Shown: piece after piece, positions 26,487 to 39,517 of the stretch
Position numbering within the stretch: the first letter of the stretch is position 1
Layout of the letters: each line of letters begins with the position of its first letter
Translations under genes and position numbers: made by a program
Source of the DNA: Nemertoderma westbladi
Lineage: Eukaryota > Xenacoelomorpha > Nemertodermatida > Nemertodermatidae
Assembly (NCBI GenBank): GCA_032718475.1
Contig: JAUCBJ010004624.1
Coordinates: forward strand, 16,969 to 80,968
Length of the DNA stretch: 64,000 bases
Direction of reading: 5' to 3'
The notes under the pieces: generated by a model
Told to the model about the DNA's origin: nothing
The model's input: only the letters and a program-made list of their open reading frames with translations
Databases searched by the model: none

Positions 26487-28587
26487 AACAACTTCGGGTA
26501 TGACAACGTTTTTACATTTATACACATTAAAAAAAAATGTTGTAGTTGTAGGAGTTTATTATTATTGGTATGAATTATTAAATAATATTGTAGTAATTAT
26601 TTATAGTAAACATCACTTTCTTGTATTGTGGGGCAAGCCACGAAGTTTGGAGATCCTTAGCGAACTGACACTTTTAGGGCATGAATCAATTATATATAGC
26701 GAATAGTTGTTGTCGCCTGCGATACCATTTTGACATGCTAATAAATTAGTCAGATTTAAAGCTGTCGAGTTGAAAATTTGTAGCAATCAATAAGACTAAA
26801 AAGTTGAGATATTTTAGAAACTTTTAGACATCCCACGAAGTGGTGCCTTCCCGCAGCTCGTGACATAAACTTATGTTAAGAATCGAAATAATTGTAAGCA
26901 AAACCTAAGCAGATGTCTCCTAACCACTTTACCTCCTACAGTAGAGGCAGACTGGGTAACTGTAGTCGATTTAAGACCTCACAAAAACTTAGTCTGACGT
27001 CTGTAATATATGTGAACAGGTAACAAACAGGAAGAAAGCATTATAAACAAGGTTCTCATTTCAGACATTTCTAAAATGTTTTCATTTCACTACAACTCTA
27101 CCGGTAGATTGGAGGACTGCCGAGGGATACTGTCAGAGCAAAGACGCAACCCTATGGATGGTCGACGGTCTAACATGTATATCTGGCAAGTTTCAGCTTG
27201 AACTTATAAAAGCATAGAAATGTGAGGTCTTTTAATGTATAGACATAGAGTTGTATATTTTTGCAAAATAATGCATATTAGAATGAAAATATTAGAAATA
27301 GTACAAAGTAAATAATACGTAATACAGGATAATATTATCGTATTTGTAAGGAATATTAATTAGCTTGTAATTATAATCTGTGTCACATTGAATTAACTAA
27401 CACTCTGTGGTAAATAATAACCCATAATAGGTAGTTAGTTAGTTAGTTAGTTTATTGTACAGTATAATATCTGAAATTATACCGCACTAAATGAAGTAGT
27501 AGGCCTAATCATAATTCAAATCTACAATGAAACGTAATAATCATTAGCACGAGTGTATAATATATATACTTGCAAAGGATTTTCCGTAGCCGTAGCACTT
27601 CAACAGATTAAATATGGAAATATATAAATATAGATACGTATAATAAATATTAATAAATAAATAAATAAATAAATATGGTACAATACAATATTAGGCTGAA
27701 AATATATGAAAATAACTATTAACTACATTCATTGTCTCCCCACTTCTCTCTGGCCGCTATTAATACACAATATTATCTCCTTGATTGAAAATATCCCCAT
27801 TCGATTTATCTATAAACTATCTATAATCTATCTATATCTATAATATTATTTACTGATAATGACCAGTACTGCTGTACAGTAATAAGGTAAATATAATGTA
27901 GCTATTTAAATATCATGTAAATATCCTCTTGACAACTCATCGCCTCTCTAACAAGTAACACCCATCAAACACCAGAAACCATCAGAGTACTGCAGACCCA
28001 AATTACAGTAGGCCTTCTCGCACAAAGGACTTAATTAAAACTACAGTTTTTAGGGGCCTACTTAGAACAGCAAATTTTTCCACTGAATACTAATCCCCAT
28101 TATTTAACCCACATGGCGAGGTCTATGAATGCACTGTAATTATCAAATTTATTTGGGCCATCCAAAATATGATCCTTTAATATTCCCAATATTAATATTT
28201 GATCTATTCTAGAATGCTCCATACGAAATCTTGTTGGGCCTCAATTACAACACAGAATGCTTCGCCCACAATTGTAAACAACTGTTTAGTAGAAAAGTGA
28301 AATGTTTCCCAACAGTACGCAGTAACGTAATTCCTCTATAATTTCTTGCCTCAAATTCTGCAGTGTATATTCTTAAATATTGGGTTAGTTATACCACCGG
28401 TTATACCACCACGTGGCTGCTCCATACTGAAACCCAGTATCTGAAACCAAAATACCAACAATCAAACCATACAAACAAACAACATAACAACAAACAAACC
28501 AATAATACCAAAAATAACATTGACAAACAGACAGACAGACCTACATATAGCGAACTCTGGAAACTACTGACAAGTGAGTAGTTTCGA
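26487..28587. other. Intergenic with microsatellites
   Basis: A possible poly(A) signal for the CNBD2-like gene is at 26740-26745. Microsatellites (AGTT)n near 27430-27455 and (ATAA)n near 27645-27675 are present. The small open frame at 28363-28581 is compositionally simple and shows no recognisable family. No gene is called. Confidence 0.5.
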
Positions 28588-29832
28588 TCATATTGACCCC
28601 CCACCCCCCCCCCCCCCCCCCTCTAAAATCTACAAATATTGACGAAAACGTCTGATTTTTTGTTTGTACTTATATTTCACTACTGTAGTCCGAATCCTAC
28701 CGAAAAAAAGTACCGGGGTAGTTATTTTTCAGCACTAAAATTACAAGTAGCTAACAATTTTCATAAAATTTGAAAGTTACATTTTTCGGCTGATTGTTTT
28801 TCAATACAGGTTTTCTGGAGCCCAAAATACATTGACAAATATTTAAAATTCATCAAATTACTATAAAAGGCTGTTTTAGTCCTCTATCTAGGCAAAAAAT
28901 AAAAAAAACAAGTAACCAGCACTTTTTGGTTTGAACACAAAATTTTTAATTCACTTATTCGATGCTATAAATTCACATTTATAGGGTTTCTGGGGCGCTG
29001 AGTCTAATGGAATACATTTCTAATTTGCCAGATCATTGCTACACGTATTTTTCGGCGCAATATGGCTATTTTTGGTGCTAGCAAGGTGACACAATCAATT
29101 TATATATTTGATGGATTTCAAAATTTGGTGCCAGCACCATATTTTGCACCCACTTCCGAAAAATACAAGTTTGAGATGTCTAGTTCGATAATTATATATT
29201 CCATTGAATTCAGAACAGCCATAAACCTATAAAACGCGAGAAATAAGTTGTCACAAGCAATTGAACTATTGAATGGATTTTCAAAATTTCGTGCTGGCAC
29301 CAAAATTTACACACAGCGCCGAAAAATACAAGTTTGATACACGTGGTGCAGCTCGTATGTATTCCATCAAAACTAGAACCCCAAAAAAGCCCTATTGCGC
29401 AAAAAAAATGATCAAACTATCAATTTTCAAAAAATACATATTTCAAAATTTGGTGCTGGCACCAAAATTTGGCTCCCGCCAAAAAACAGAGTTTGAAATT
29501 TCTAAATTAATTTACATGAATTCCATCTAATTGTAAACAACAAAAAACCGGCGTAAATAAAAAATATAGATGCACAAATCATATTTTATGAAATGTAATT
29601 TTGAAAAAACGTCTCAAAAAAGTGCCAAAAGTAGGGTTAAAATATGGTGCTATAACTCGAAAAGACCAATAAAACCAATATTTTTGAAAACGGTTTTCAC
29701 TCTTAGGAAGGCAATAGATTTTTAGGAAAAGTCATAAAATTTCAGATTCCCAACTACGTTTCTTTCAGAGTTATAACAAAAAAACCACGGGTGGGAGGTC
29801 ATATTGACCCCCCCCGGGTTTAATAGGGTTAA
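28588..29832. mobile_element. Non-autonomous TTAA element, copy B (left end lost, internally deleted)
   Basis: Same orientation and sequence family as the copy at 21045-22614. The right end TAATAGGGTTAA and its adjoining TCATATTGACC hairpin half are intact. The left end starts abruptly at TCATATTGACC next to a C run, without CCCTATTA. Internally, TTTTGGTGCTAGC jumps directly to AAGGTGACACAATCAATT, removing roughly 290 bp (about two of the five 160-bp segments). The deletion falls at the palindromic core shared by the segments, so recombination between them is a likely cause. Confidence 0.75.
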
Positions 29833-30060
29833 CACCGTCTCTTACACTAACCTTAGGCCTATTAAAGTTATTAGGGATACTGGAGAATGGGGCCGGGAAT
29901 GTATAATCCTCTACTATCGTAATTATATCCGAGGGAATCAATAAATGTTAATTACAGTATTAATTAATGGGAAGGAACATGTTACAATGTAATTCTAACC
30001 AAACAATAAACGAGAGGGAATAGAACATAAGAACATAGTTATATTTTTGCTCGAAATTTC

Positions 30061-30384
30061 AGGTACTGTATCATACTGGTACTTTATCATACTGGTACTG
30101 TATCATACTGGTACTGTATCATACTGGTACTGTATCATACTGGTACTGTATCATACTGGTACTGTATCATACTGGTACTGTATCATACTGGTACTGTATC
30201 ATACTGGTACTGTATCATACTGGTACTGTATCATACTGGTACTGTATCATACTGGTACTGTATCATACTGGTACTGTATCATACAGGTACTGTATCATAC
30301 TGGTGCTGTATCATACAGGTACTGTATCATACTGGTACTGTATCATACTGGTACTGTATCATACTGGTACTGTATCATACAGTA
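30061..30384. repeat. 16-bp minisatellite (about 20 copies)
   Basis: Unit TACTGTATCATACTGG, nearly homogeneous, with occasional CAGG or GTGC variants. The 16-bp period creates an open frame with a 16-residue repeat that I reject as a gene. Confidence 0.95.
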
Positions 30385-31134
30385 GTAATGTCGTTTTCTG
30401 CGGAAGTGGGTAGTTGTGTTCATTAATTGGGTTGTTTACTTTATACCTACCAGTTTCAACCCGAAAAGGTAATGAGAAACAGTAATTAAGGGGGTTAAAC
30501 TCTCCTTTGGTATAATAATTAATGTTCTTTGTTGTGGAATCTGTTAACTTTAATTAATATGGAGGTGTGTATAGAACATTTGACCCTGCTGTGGCTACCT
30601 TTGACCCAGTTGTTGTGGAAGCTTTGATCCACTTTGTGGAAGATTTAGCGTACAGTAGTTGTGGATGATTCGCTTATACTCGACTCAAAGGGTTACTGCT
30701 TCCCCACAAAGCTACATTTTAGTTATCATGTACGAAAATTACATGTGCGATACCAATACCTACCCACCATAATTCGGTTTTATTCGCATTTAAACTGATA
30801 GTCTGTTGGTAGGCCTGTAGCGGTTGTATGTATATACTGTAGGAATATTTTGATTGTATGGAATAGGAGGCCTACCGGTAAATTTAATTGTTTATGAATG
30901 AAGTGGGATATAGTTGTCTGGAAATTGTTGTGCCATGGTGCTGCTAATTGGTGGGCCAGTGCTAATGCAAGTGCTAATAATGTCACATCATCATCAAATC
31001 TGGCTCTGAGAATCTGGAAGCTTTGACCCTGTGCAAACCTTTTACCACATACTTGCCCATCGTCCAGTCCATACTAGTATAGATATAAGTATTGCTCCTT
31101 CACGAACGCCCTGGATAATCTTATTTGAATTTTC

Positions 31135-31188
<54 letters not shown>

Positions 31189-32931
31189 GGTCATATTATA
31201 CTACTGTATTGTATTATATCTGCTATTATAAGTGATTTATTATAAGTATAAGTGGTTTATTTTAGTGTGATAGAACAGCGCCCTCGAGTGTAACATTGTT
31301 TATATGTTATTTAAGTAATTAGCATTTTGTTGTTTGTATTTATAGTTAGGTGCACCGCCATGTATCTTTTCGTGTTACGGAGAATGGAGAATACTGAAAT
31401 ATTAATGGGGGTCATAAAACACTGACCTGACCAGGGTGGAAATAAAATAAAATGAAAATGAAAATAAATTCAATGGGTAGAAATAGCCGTAGTTTTGCTT
31501 TATTATCATACAAGTTTTCCTCAATTGTTAACATCGTTTATTGTTTTGGTTAGAAAAATGATTCTCAGTAACTTGCTGCTTTCCCCCAATTGGTAACAAC
31601 ATTGTTTGTTGTTTTTGTTTGAAAAATCCGTCTCTGTAACCTTCCAATTTCCCTTATTATTGTTTGGCAGTGTTGCTTGTCCTTGTCCTTTGAGACGTCT
31701 TTTCGAAACTTTTACTCTTTCGACATTTGACCTGAAATCGGCATCATGAATGAACAATGCAGTATGGAGGTATTTCCTCTCTAGAAACATTTAATGTTTT
31801 AACGGTAAAATATTATATATCCCATGCAGCAATGCTGATGACTTCCAGTTAAGGAGGCCCTGACTCCCCCCTCAATCCCTAGATTTGGCAGCACTTTTTG
31901 GGCACAGTGACTTAAATACTGTAGCCTACCAGCCTAGCCAAACCATGGTTTTCATCCTTGACTTGTCGATAAATAGGAACCAAGGCAACTTGGGAAACAG
32001 AGTGGAAGGGCTTACTATGGAAGGTCAGCACCCATGGTGGTGAACAGGCATTCCTTGGCTTAACGAGCCTAAAAGATTCTCCCATTCAATGCTGATAATT
32101 ATTGATAATTACTGTATATATAGTTTCAATAAGGTTTGTATTCTCCTTTGCCAAATTTTATATCACTGTGTTATGTATATATATATCGCTATGTTAGTTG
32201 AGTATAAGGTTGTTGTTAGCAGCAACGGTAATAACATTTCAGGTCTACTACAATGTGTTAATGTGTCCTTACTTAATTAAGTAAGGAGTTTAATTAGAAA
32301 TATGTAGGCGTCGGCCTACAGTCTGAATAGTAATTCGTGTGATTGTAATTCGGAATTACAGTAGTTGACTCTGAAATTTAGTACCCGTTATTCCTAAATC
32401 AGAAGAGGCTTCAGAATTCATGTCTTCTACATTTACATACGAATTTAATGCAGTAATGTAATTTTGAATCAATAATTGGCATATTGCGAATTTAACTGTA
32501 AATTATACAATATATTCTCCTTACCAAACTATACAATACTGTAGGCACATACAATACTACAGTACATGTATTTTGATTTCAAACATTATTAAAAACACGC
32601 AAACAGGTGAGTCATTTTAGGCACTGATCATTTCAATGTTGCTTTCAATTTCATTTTCTGATGATATTTACCATGATGAATATGATTATGGCAAACCATT
32701 CAATGGAGTGAATTATTAGAATCCAATAATTTATTGGTGAATTGGAGTTTCAAACTTACTTGGAGGATCACGATCACTGTATGGTGAACCGGTATTAATT
32801 GACTAAATGAGTGTAAACGATTATCCAATTAAAAGCATTTAATTTCTTAATTTAAAATATTTTTATATATAATTTATTTATATCTAGAAAATTTATCAGA
32901 GGCCTAAATTAAAGACTTGTGTTGATACCCA
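30385..32931. other. Intergenic with poly(T) tract
   Basis: A run of about 47 T occupies 31138-31184. Two degenerate TTGTTTTGGTTAGAAAA-type repeat copies lie at 31535-31660. A short (AAAATAAAATGAAAATG) run sits near 31440-31465. No coding or RNA gene is recognised. Confidence 0.5.
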
Positions 32932-35289
32932 ATGCCTGATACACCGCGTCCTAGGCTGCGACCAAGACGAAGGATTGTCCGAAATACTGATGACCCCGGA
33001 ACAACTTCATCAGATGCAGCAACAACCATGTCTAACTTCACACCCGAACTTCCAGAAGAAATAACCTTTGAACATCTTCCTGTAACCACACCGTCAGAAA
33101 GTCATACTACTGAAGAGTCAACAGGTGGAACAGCTGCAGCAGAGGAAGCCTCAGAATCAAACGATTCAGCTTATGGAGAGTCAGAACCTGAATCACTAAT
33201 AAAAGAATCGAATACTCGTTTGGAAAAAAATTACAACTTTAGGAAAACCGAAATTATCGAAGGCGAATACAAAACTTCATCGCATGGCGAGAAAACCTAT
33301 AAGATCGTTACAGCAAAGCTGATTACGCGGATTGGTGTATTCGGGTCCGATTGCGGGGAATTTAATTCACCAAAAGGTGTTTTTTTAGATAAAAGAGGTG
33401 GGAGATTTTATGTTGCAGATACATCAAATTCTAGAATTCAGATTTTTGATGAAACTGGAGCATTTGTTGATCAATTTAGTGACATAACTGATGTCAATGA
33501 TGTTGTGGTTACATCAACAGTAAATGGAACTACCATCATTTATGCGCTGACTCCGACAAAACTTTACAAAATTTACACAGATGGTTCAAAATATCAGATA
33601 CATATGAAGAAAAAACTATTGAATGCGGTTCAATTGGGGTTGCTGGGGAAATACAATAATACGTTCTTGATAATTGATAGCGAAAGAAGATGCGGGGTAT
33701 CTGTTAGTGAGAGTGGAGGTGAGATGGGAAACATTTGGATAGAACCTACACGAACAATGCCTTGGGCATACCGTAAACGGAAGAACGAATGGCGAGACCC
33801 AAAACGCAACCCATTTATCCAAACACCTCTGGCATTAGCTGCACCTAACACTAAACATGGTGAGGAAATTAGTCCAGATGATAGCATTACTATACTCAGC
33901 AAGATGCTAGGAGTTACAAATCCCCGTTCTTTCTTCTATAAGGTTTGCTAAATTCATAGATACAATAATTAATTATTTAGTTACTTTTTATTTGCATATG
34001 TAAGGGACTGTATGTATTGACATTCAATATGCACATTAAATGTTGCAATGTTCAATTACTAGGCAAAAACTTACATGATTACATTTACCAAACACTCAAA
34101 GAACATTTAAAATTATTCGTACTGTGATAATAATTGCTGTAACTGCAATCAAACCACAATTGAGAACTTAATTAATAACCTTGATTATTTAATCAATGCA
34201 CTAATAATTTATATCTGGTATTTATTGACAGTCATTGGAATCTGAAAATTGCAAGTTCAAGTTAAATTAGAAAATTAATATTTTGGCTTGTAGCTTGAAA
34301 ATGGAAGTTTAATGTATACTGTAATCGAATATAATGGAAGTATACAATATACTCTGTAAAATCAATGACCGAATTTGTTCGAAACCTGTTGAAGCTGTCC
34401 TGGAATCATCAATGTTAAAAAAAATTATATATTTTATTTATTTTTCTTATTTATTTATTATTTTTATTATATATTTATTGTCTATGATTCCTTTCCACAA
34501 TCAATTTAACAGGTATTTCGGCCTCGTCGATGGACATACAGTAACTATATAACTGCATTATATGTTCAGTGTTTTGATATTTTGTAATGTTTTCGTTTTC
34601 ATTCTTTTATTTTTCAGGTTTTCTACTCAGAGACTGTGTGTCGCAGGGAGAATCTAATTTTATTGAAAAGAAAAACTCATATTGACTCGAAGATCTCTCG
34701 TCGTCGGCGACTCGGCAAATATTTTCCTCTAACAGATCTTGGCAACCCTTCAGCTATAACAATGGATGAAGAAGGGAATCTATTTATAGCCGGTTCTAAA
34801 ACATCAGCCATGGGCTCTTCGTACACAACAATTAGCGTATTCAACGAAGTTTACCTGGGGGTTGTCGCCTCTTGCCTTGGTGAGGTCGGTGGTATGTCAG
34901 CTTCAATGAATACTCTGGTCGTCACAGACACGGAATTTAATCGGGTATTTATTTACCAATATTCTTTCAGCGAGAGGCAGTTAATTTCGGATGAAAAGTA
35001 TAGAAGTAATGAAGAAGATAGCTGGTGTAGTGAGGGGGATGATGATACTGAACGTGATAATAGAGTTGAAATAATTGAGAATGTGGATACCAATGATAGA
35101 GATGTTGACATTGATGTTGAGAGGACAGAAGAGTTGGAACTCACGAATATCAATGGCCTTGTCTCCCTGAGATCAATGGAAATGGCTGATGATGACTCCA
35201 TGGAAGATGTTGAGAGCGGAGATTCTGACTTGAGTGAGGAATTGTACATCTTCAAGTTATTTGAAGATGATGACAATACAGTAACTTGA
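32932..35289 (+). CDS. NHL-repeat (beta-propeller type) protein, 2 exons
   Basis: Exon 1 is 32932-33942 and exon 2 is 34618-35289. The donor AAG|GTTTGC and acceptor TTATTTTTCAG|GTT remove a 675-nt phase-0 intron and give about 560 residues. An in-frame TGA lies two codons upstream of the ATG, which supports this start. Residues 1-20 are basic and proline/arginine-rich. Residues 20-100 are Ser/Thr/Glu-rich and probably disordered. Residues 131-180 form a good NHL repeat, with motifs GVFGSDCGEFNSPKGVFLD and FYVADTSNSRIQIFD. A second propeller-like blade appears in exon 2 (PSAITMDEEGNLFIAGS). The last 110 residues are strongly acidic. No RING, B-box or catalytic domain is seen, so it is not a TRIM-NHL ligase as read. 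The function is unknown, and a scaffold or binding role is only inferred from the fold. A possible poly(A) signal AATAAA is at 35491. Confidence 0.7.
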
Positions 35290-36599
35290 TGACCATCTAC
35301 CACAACATAGAAAAAGACATAAAACCACTGTACTGTTCATCTGTCCTGACATTTACTCATCTCTTATATATTTGTTTATTAAACAATTACATCTCCATCT
35401 CCAATTAAGTACTAAACTGTACTAAATATAATGTATTGGAATAATTATAACAATGCATTAAAACTAAACATGTTTTGAAGTTTGGATTATAATAAATCTA
35501 GAACACTGCAATGTCTGACTTAACACTACAACTAAATTCATATGTACGTTGTACAGGGTGTCCCATAAAATTTGTTACTACTTTGAATTTATATAACTCC
35601 CACGTATGTTGGATAAAATATAAGTTTTTTGTATCAATTTAAAGCCAATATTCTAACTTAGATTTTGGTCTGTGTTTGGAATCTCAACGTTGTCATGGAA
35701 ACAAAATACAGCCAATTGAATTCAAAAGCCAGATTTTATACATTCGTAGGTGTAAGTTCTTTGTGGCTTTTGCGGGTATTTATTTTAAGAGAAAGTTAGT
35801 GTGGCTACGGATATAAGACTAGCTACCATTTTGGTTCACTCTTGTGTTTTAAGTTGGAACATGGAATACTAAATATACACGGAACCGCATTAGTGTTATT
35901 TTTTCGGCCCCGAAATTTTTTTCAATAAAATGGTAGTATATGCCATAGAAACCTCAGAAAAAAAATTTAAGCAAATTTGACCGGAGCGTTTCCATGGAAA
36001 CCGGGCAAACATAAAATTTCTAGGTTTTGCCATGAATTAGTTATTTTTTGCATCTACTACCCTATTTATTTTTATCCTATTTATTTTTATTTCTAGCACA
36101 GGTAACTATAGCAACGAGGTAAAATCTATTAATATATATATATATTAAATATATTTAAATAAACACTGCTGTGGAAGCTAATTTTGACACTTTTATTAGT
36201 TTTATATATTACCCCCCCCCCCCCCCCCCCCCCTAATGATACAATTTAATATCAATTCAATTTATAATTAAATATAATATTGTGGTGTACTGTAGTGTGA
36301 TTGTGGCACTACATGTGTCGAAAACAGTAATTTATTCTATCCTACTTTATATAATGTAATATATACAGTATGTATAGGGAGGCTATGTAATTGATTCTTT
36401 ATGCAGTATAATAATAATAAACCATTAATAGAAACGGCGTTTCGGCCGGCTTTAGGCCTCTTCAGCAGTACTGCCAAGTACTGGACACCCCATTCCCTAA
36501 GATGTATAGCTGTCACTAGTAGTGGTGATTGTCAAGATACGAGTGGCGATTCTCCTATTATTCTGATTGCTGGCAGAGTCTCCAGGTGGCAGTGGTTGT

Positions 36600-36800
36600 A
36601 GAATCATCAGCCAGGGTGGCAGTGGTAGTAAAGATGACAGCCAGGGTGGCAGTGGTAGTAAAGATGACAGCCAGGGTGGCAACGTGGCAGTGGTAGTAGA
36701 AACAACAGCCATGATGGCAACGTGGTAGGTAGTGGAAACAACAGCCAGGGTGGCAATGGATGTAGAGTCAACAGCCAGGGTGGCAGTGGTAGTAGAAATG
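36600..36800. repeat. Imperfect 30-bp minisatellite inside the P-like element
   Basis: Degenerate units of the form CAGCCAGGGTGGCAGTGGTA plus an A-rich remainder, about six to seven copies with some shortened. It lies just 3' of the transposase C-terminus. Confidence 0.75.
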
Positions 36801-36815
36801 GTTTGGTTTGAATTT

Positions 36816-38559
36816 CTAACTGTGTTCAGAGCAGACAACTTCAGTGGTATCTATTTGGTTTACTAGTAGTCTATGTAATGTTGGACTCGCTTTGTTCTTG
36901 TTGTTTACCAAGGGATATGATTTTTTCAATATGTGAAATATATTGCAGCAAAGATGCACAAATCCATCACTCGGAAAACACAATCCCCCTCTGTCACGAA
37001 ACGAAATGTAGCGAATATTCGTGGAACTTGATTGGGATTTATCTTTTAGATCGCATCTGGTACATGAACACAACGCACCTGAATTAGGAATTGACTGAAC
37101 TGCCCATCCAGCCACGTCTGAAATAATCAATAGAGATTCGTCGTCGAATATATCAAAATCATCATCTGCTGATAGTTTCGTAATTATTGGTCGTATATCT
37201 TCACTATTAGTTTTATCAAGGCAGTCAATGACATCTTGGTTGGATTGTAGAGCTGCATTGATTTGAATTATCTTGTTTGAGTTAGTGGCTTCCCGCAGAC
37301 TTACAAGGAAGCGACCTCCCGACATCTGGCGATATTTGCTGAAATGTAACTCAATTTCATCGTCTCCAAGGACTGCCAGGTTAAATAATTGGTATTCGAG
37401 TTTGTTGAAGACCAAATCTAGGACCTTTATTGAGTTAGCAATCCTGCTTTATTTGAAGACTTCCACCTTGTCAGCCAGTCAAGGAAGGTTTGAAGGAAAC
37501 TTTGCCGCTCACTGTCATAACGACTGAGTGTTCTTGTGTAAGGATTAGACGTATTATGTTTACAGTTCATAAACTCCCAGAAGAATCTAATAACACGGAA
37601 GTAATCAGCTGTGTCATTATGGAAGTTCTCTGTGCCACCACCCAAATACCATCTGAGGGCATCGATAGTACTATCATGGTACAGGTTGAGCATAAGATGG
37701 GTGTTTTGCTTGCGCTTTCCAACGTTGATTGTTGCATATGTCAGCTTGTCGGCTTTTCGCAGATTGACTGAAGGATCACAATTAATTCTCTCTGTATCCA
37801 TCTGATACACCATACGAACATCAGACATCGACACTTTAGCATTTGCTCCTATTTGAAATACGTCATTCATATAACTCCACTTAAATTCAGGAGGATAAAA
37901 TATGCCGGTGTTAAATAAGTTATTTCGTGTATTCTTCATGAGGTGATTATAATCAAACAACGGAATTATATCACAAAGCTCTGGTTCATATATAATCTTT
38001 GAGTAAGCATTGACATGAACTGAAAGGCCATCAGTAACAGACACTCGTGGCTGAAACTCGGCCTCTTTTAAATGTTTCACAACTTCCTTGAATTCTTTTA
38101 TCAACATGTCTCCAGTTAATGTCTCGTAACATGGCACTGACTTGACAATTATTCCATTTCCCCCACTTAGAGCTCTTACCATAATATCCAGCAGGGTCTT
38201 TGGTGATTCAATAATACCTCCTGCACTAAATATTGATTCTCTCTGTAAGTAAATTTCATCCGCGTATACAGTATTACAACATTATGATCCATACCAATGC
38301 TCCTTAGAAGTGTATAAACTTTTACATCACCTCTTGTCAATTTTTCAAAGAATGAAATGCTGGGTAGGTTTGGCACCAGCTTCAAGAGCTCTTTATATCC
38401 ATTCCTGCTCTTATAACGTAGAATAAGACACTTTCTAATGATATTCTTGGGGTATATTCCTATCTTTTTATAATTGCGGTACTCGTCTAGAAATTCCATG
38501 AAATCTGAGTCAAAATTAGGCAATGAATGAAACTTGACCTCATTCATTAGCCTAAACAA
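36816..38559 (-). pseudogene. P-element/THAP9-like transposase body (frameshifted)
   Basis: Three overlapping frames together read as one P-type transposase: 38559-38176, 38182-37427 and 37415-36816. The first carries the start of the RNase H-like fold. Its first acidic motif (DEIY, near 38250) is only read after a frame change close to 38262. The second holds VSVTDGLSVHVNAY, the P-family hallmark FDYNHLMKNTRNNL (compare FDPPHL..RNNL in family members), and the helical region to the C-terminal side. The third ends with ISDVAGWAV...CSCTRC and DRGGLCFPSDGFV, the usual C-terminal signature. At least two frameshifts or stops separate the parts. Function in life: cut-and-paste DNA transposition in the nucleus. 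Confidence 0.8.
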
Positions 38560-39402
38560 AACGCTTTTCTTCTGAACTTTATTATACCCACTTTTGTTAC
38601 GTGGTAAATAGCTAAAAAAATTTTTTTTAAAATTTGGTATTAAATTTAGTGTTATAAATGTTATAGTTTCAGGTAGCTAGCAATTTTTAAGATAGCTAGA
38701 TAAATTAAAATTTTTAATTTTTCGATTTGTATTATTGGAAAGTGTTATAGAACATAAGTAGATATGTTGTTTTTATGGTAGCAAGTGTTTTTTTTACGAG
38801 CTAGTATCTTTTGAGACTATAAAAATGTTGAAATATTTGGCAATAAATTGTTAAAAGTTGAAATCTGATTTTTTTTTAAATTACTAGCTAATTTAAAATT
38901 AAAAAATTACTAGCTATATGTTCTAGGTCATTTTATTTTTTATTTTATTCTAGAATAGTTAAATAACTTTTATATGGTGTTCTATAACTAATATTGAAGC
39001 CATAGTAACAATGATTAAGGATCATACACATACGCATGTGGCATACGGATAGCCGTTTTTTTTAACTAGCTAGTATTTTTTGAAATTATAAAAAAATGTG
39101 AAAAAATTGATTCTAGAATGTTTTCCAATATTAAAAAAACACTAAATAAAATATATTTTTTTTTAATTTTCAAAAATACTAGCTAGTAAAAAAAATACTA
39201 CTAGATGTCAGAAAAAAATGTCTACTAAGGTTCTAGAACAATCACCAATGTTCTAGAAATTATAAAATGCAATAAAACCAAATAAAAAGACATACAAATT
39301 TTATTAATTTGCTGTACCATGGCTACACACATACTATAGTAGTACCAAATAGATAACATGTCGTAGAACATTTCATGCATGATATAATAATAAAATCCTT
39401 AC
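38560..39402 (-). other. Probable intron of the P-like transposase gene
   Basis: AT-rich spacer between the THAP exon and the transposase body. On the minus strand the THAP exon ends GCCAG|GTAAGG at 39403, an excellent donor. The acceptor next to 38560 was not pinned down. It contains several ACTAGCTAG-like words and no open frame. Confidence 0.45.
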
Positions 39403-39517
39403 CTGGCGTATTCAGCCCCTGACGAATCGCTTGTTTCCATTCATTGCAAACAGCAACATCAATAGGAAACCGGTGCAAATGGTATTTTGACTTGCATACC
39501 AAACAAGTACGTGGCAT
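39403..39517 (-). CDS. THAP zinc-finger exon of the P-like transposon
   Basis: It begins MPRTCLVCKSKYHLHRFPID, with a C-x2-C start and the HRFP motif of THAP (C2CH) DNA-binding domains, followed by the conserved W (EWKQAI). It stops at a strong splice donor, so the second half of the finger should lie in the next exon. THAP domains of P-type transposases bind subterminal DNA of their own element. The start is the ATG at 39517. Confidence 0.75.

Noticed and set aside
30047-30385. 112-codon frame
   Set aside because: It is the translation of the 16-bp minisatellite with a 16-residue period.
36497-36838. 113-codon minus frame rich in Pro, Leu and Thr
   Set aside because: It is generated by the 30-bp minisatellite next to the P-like transposase.
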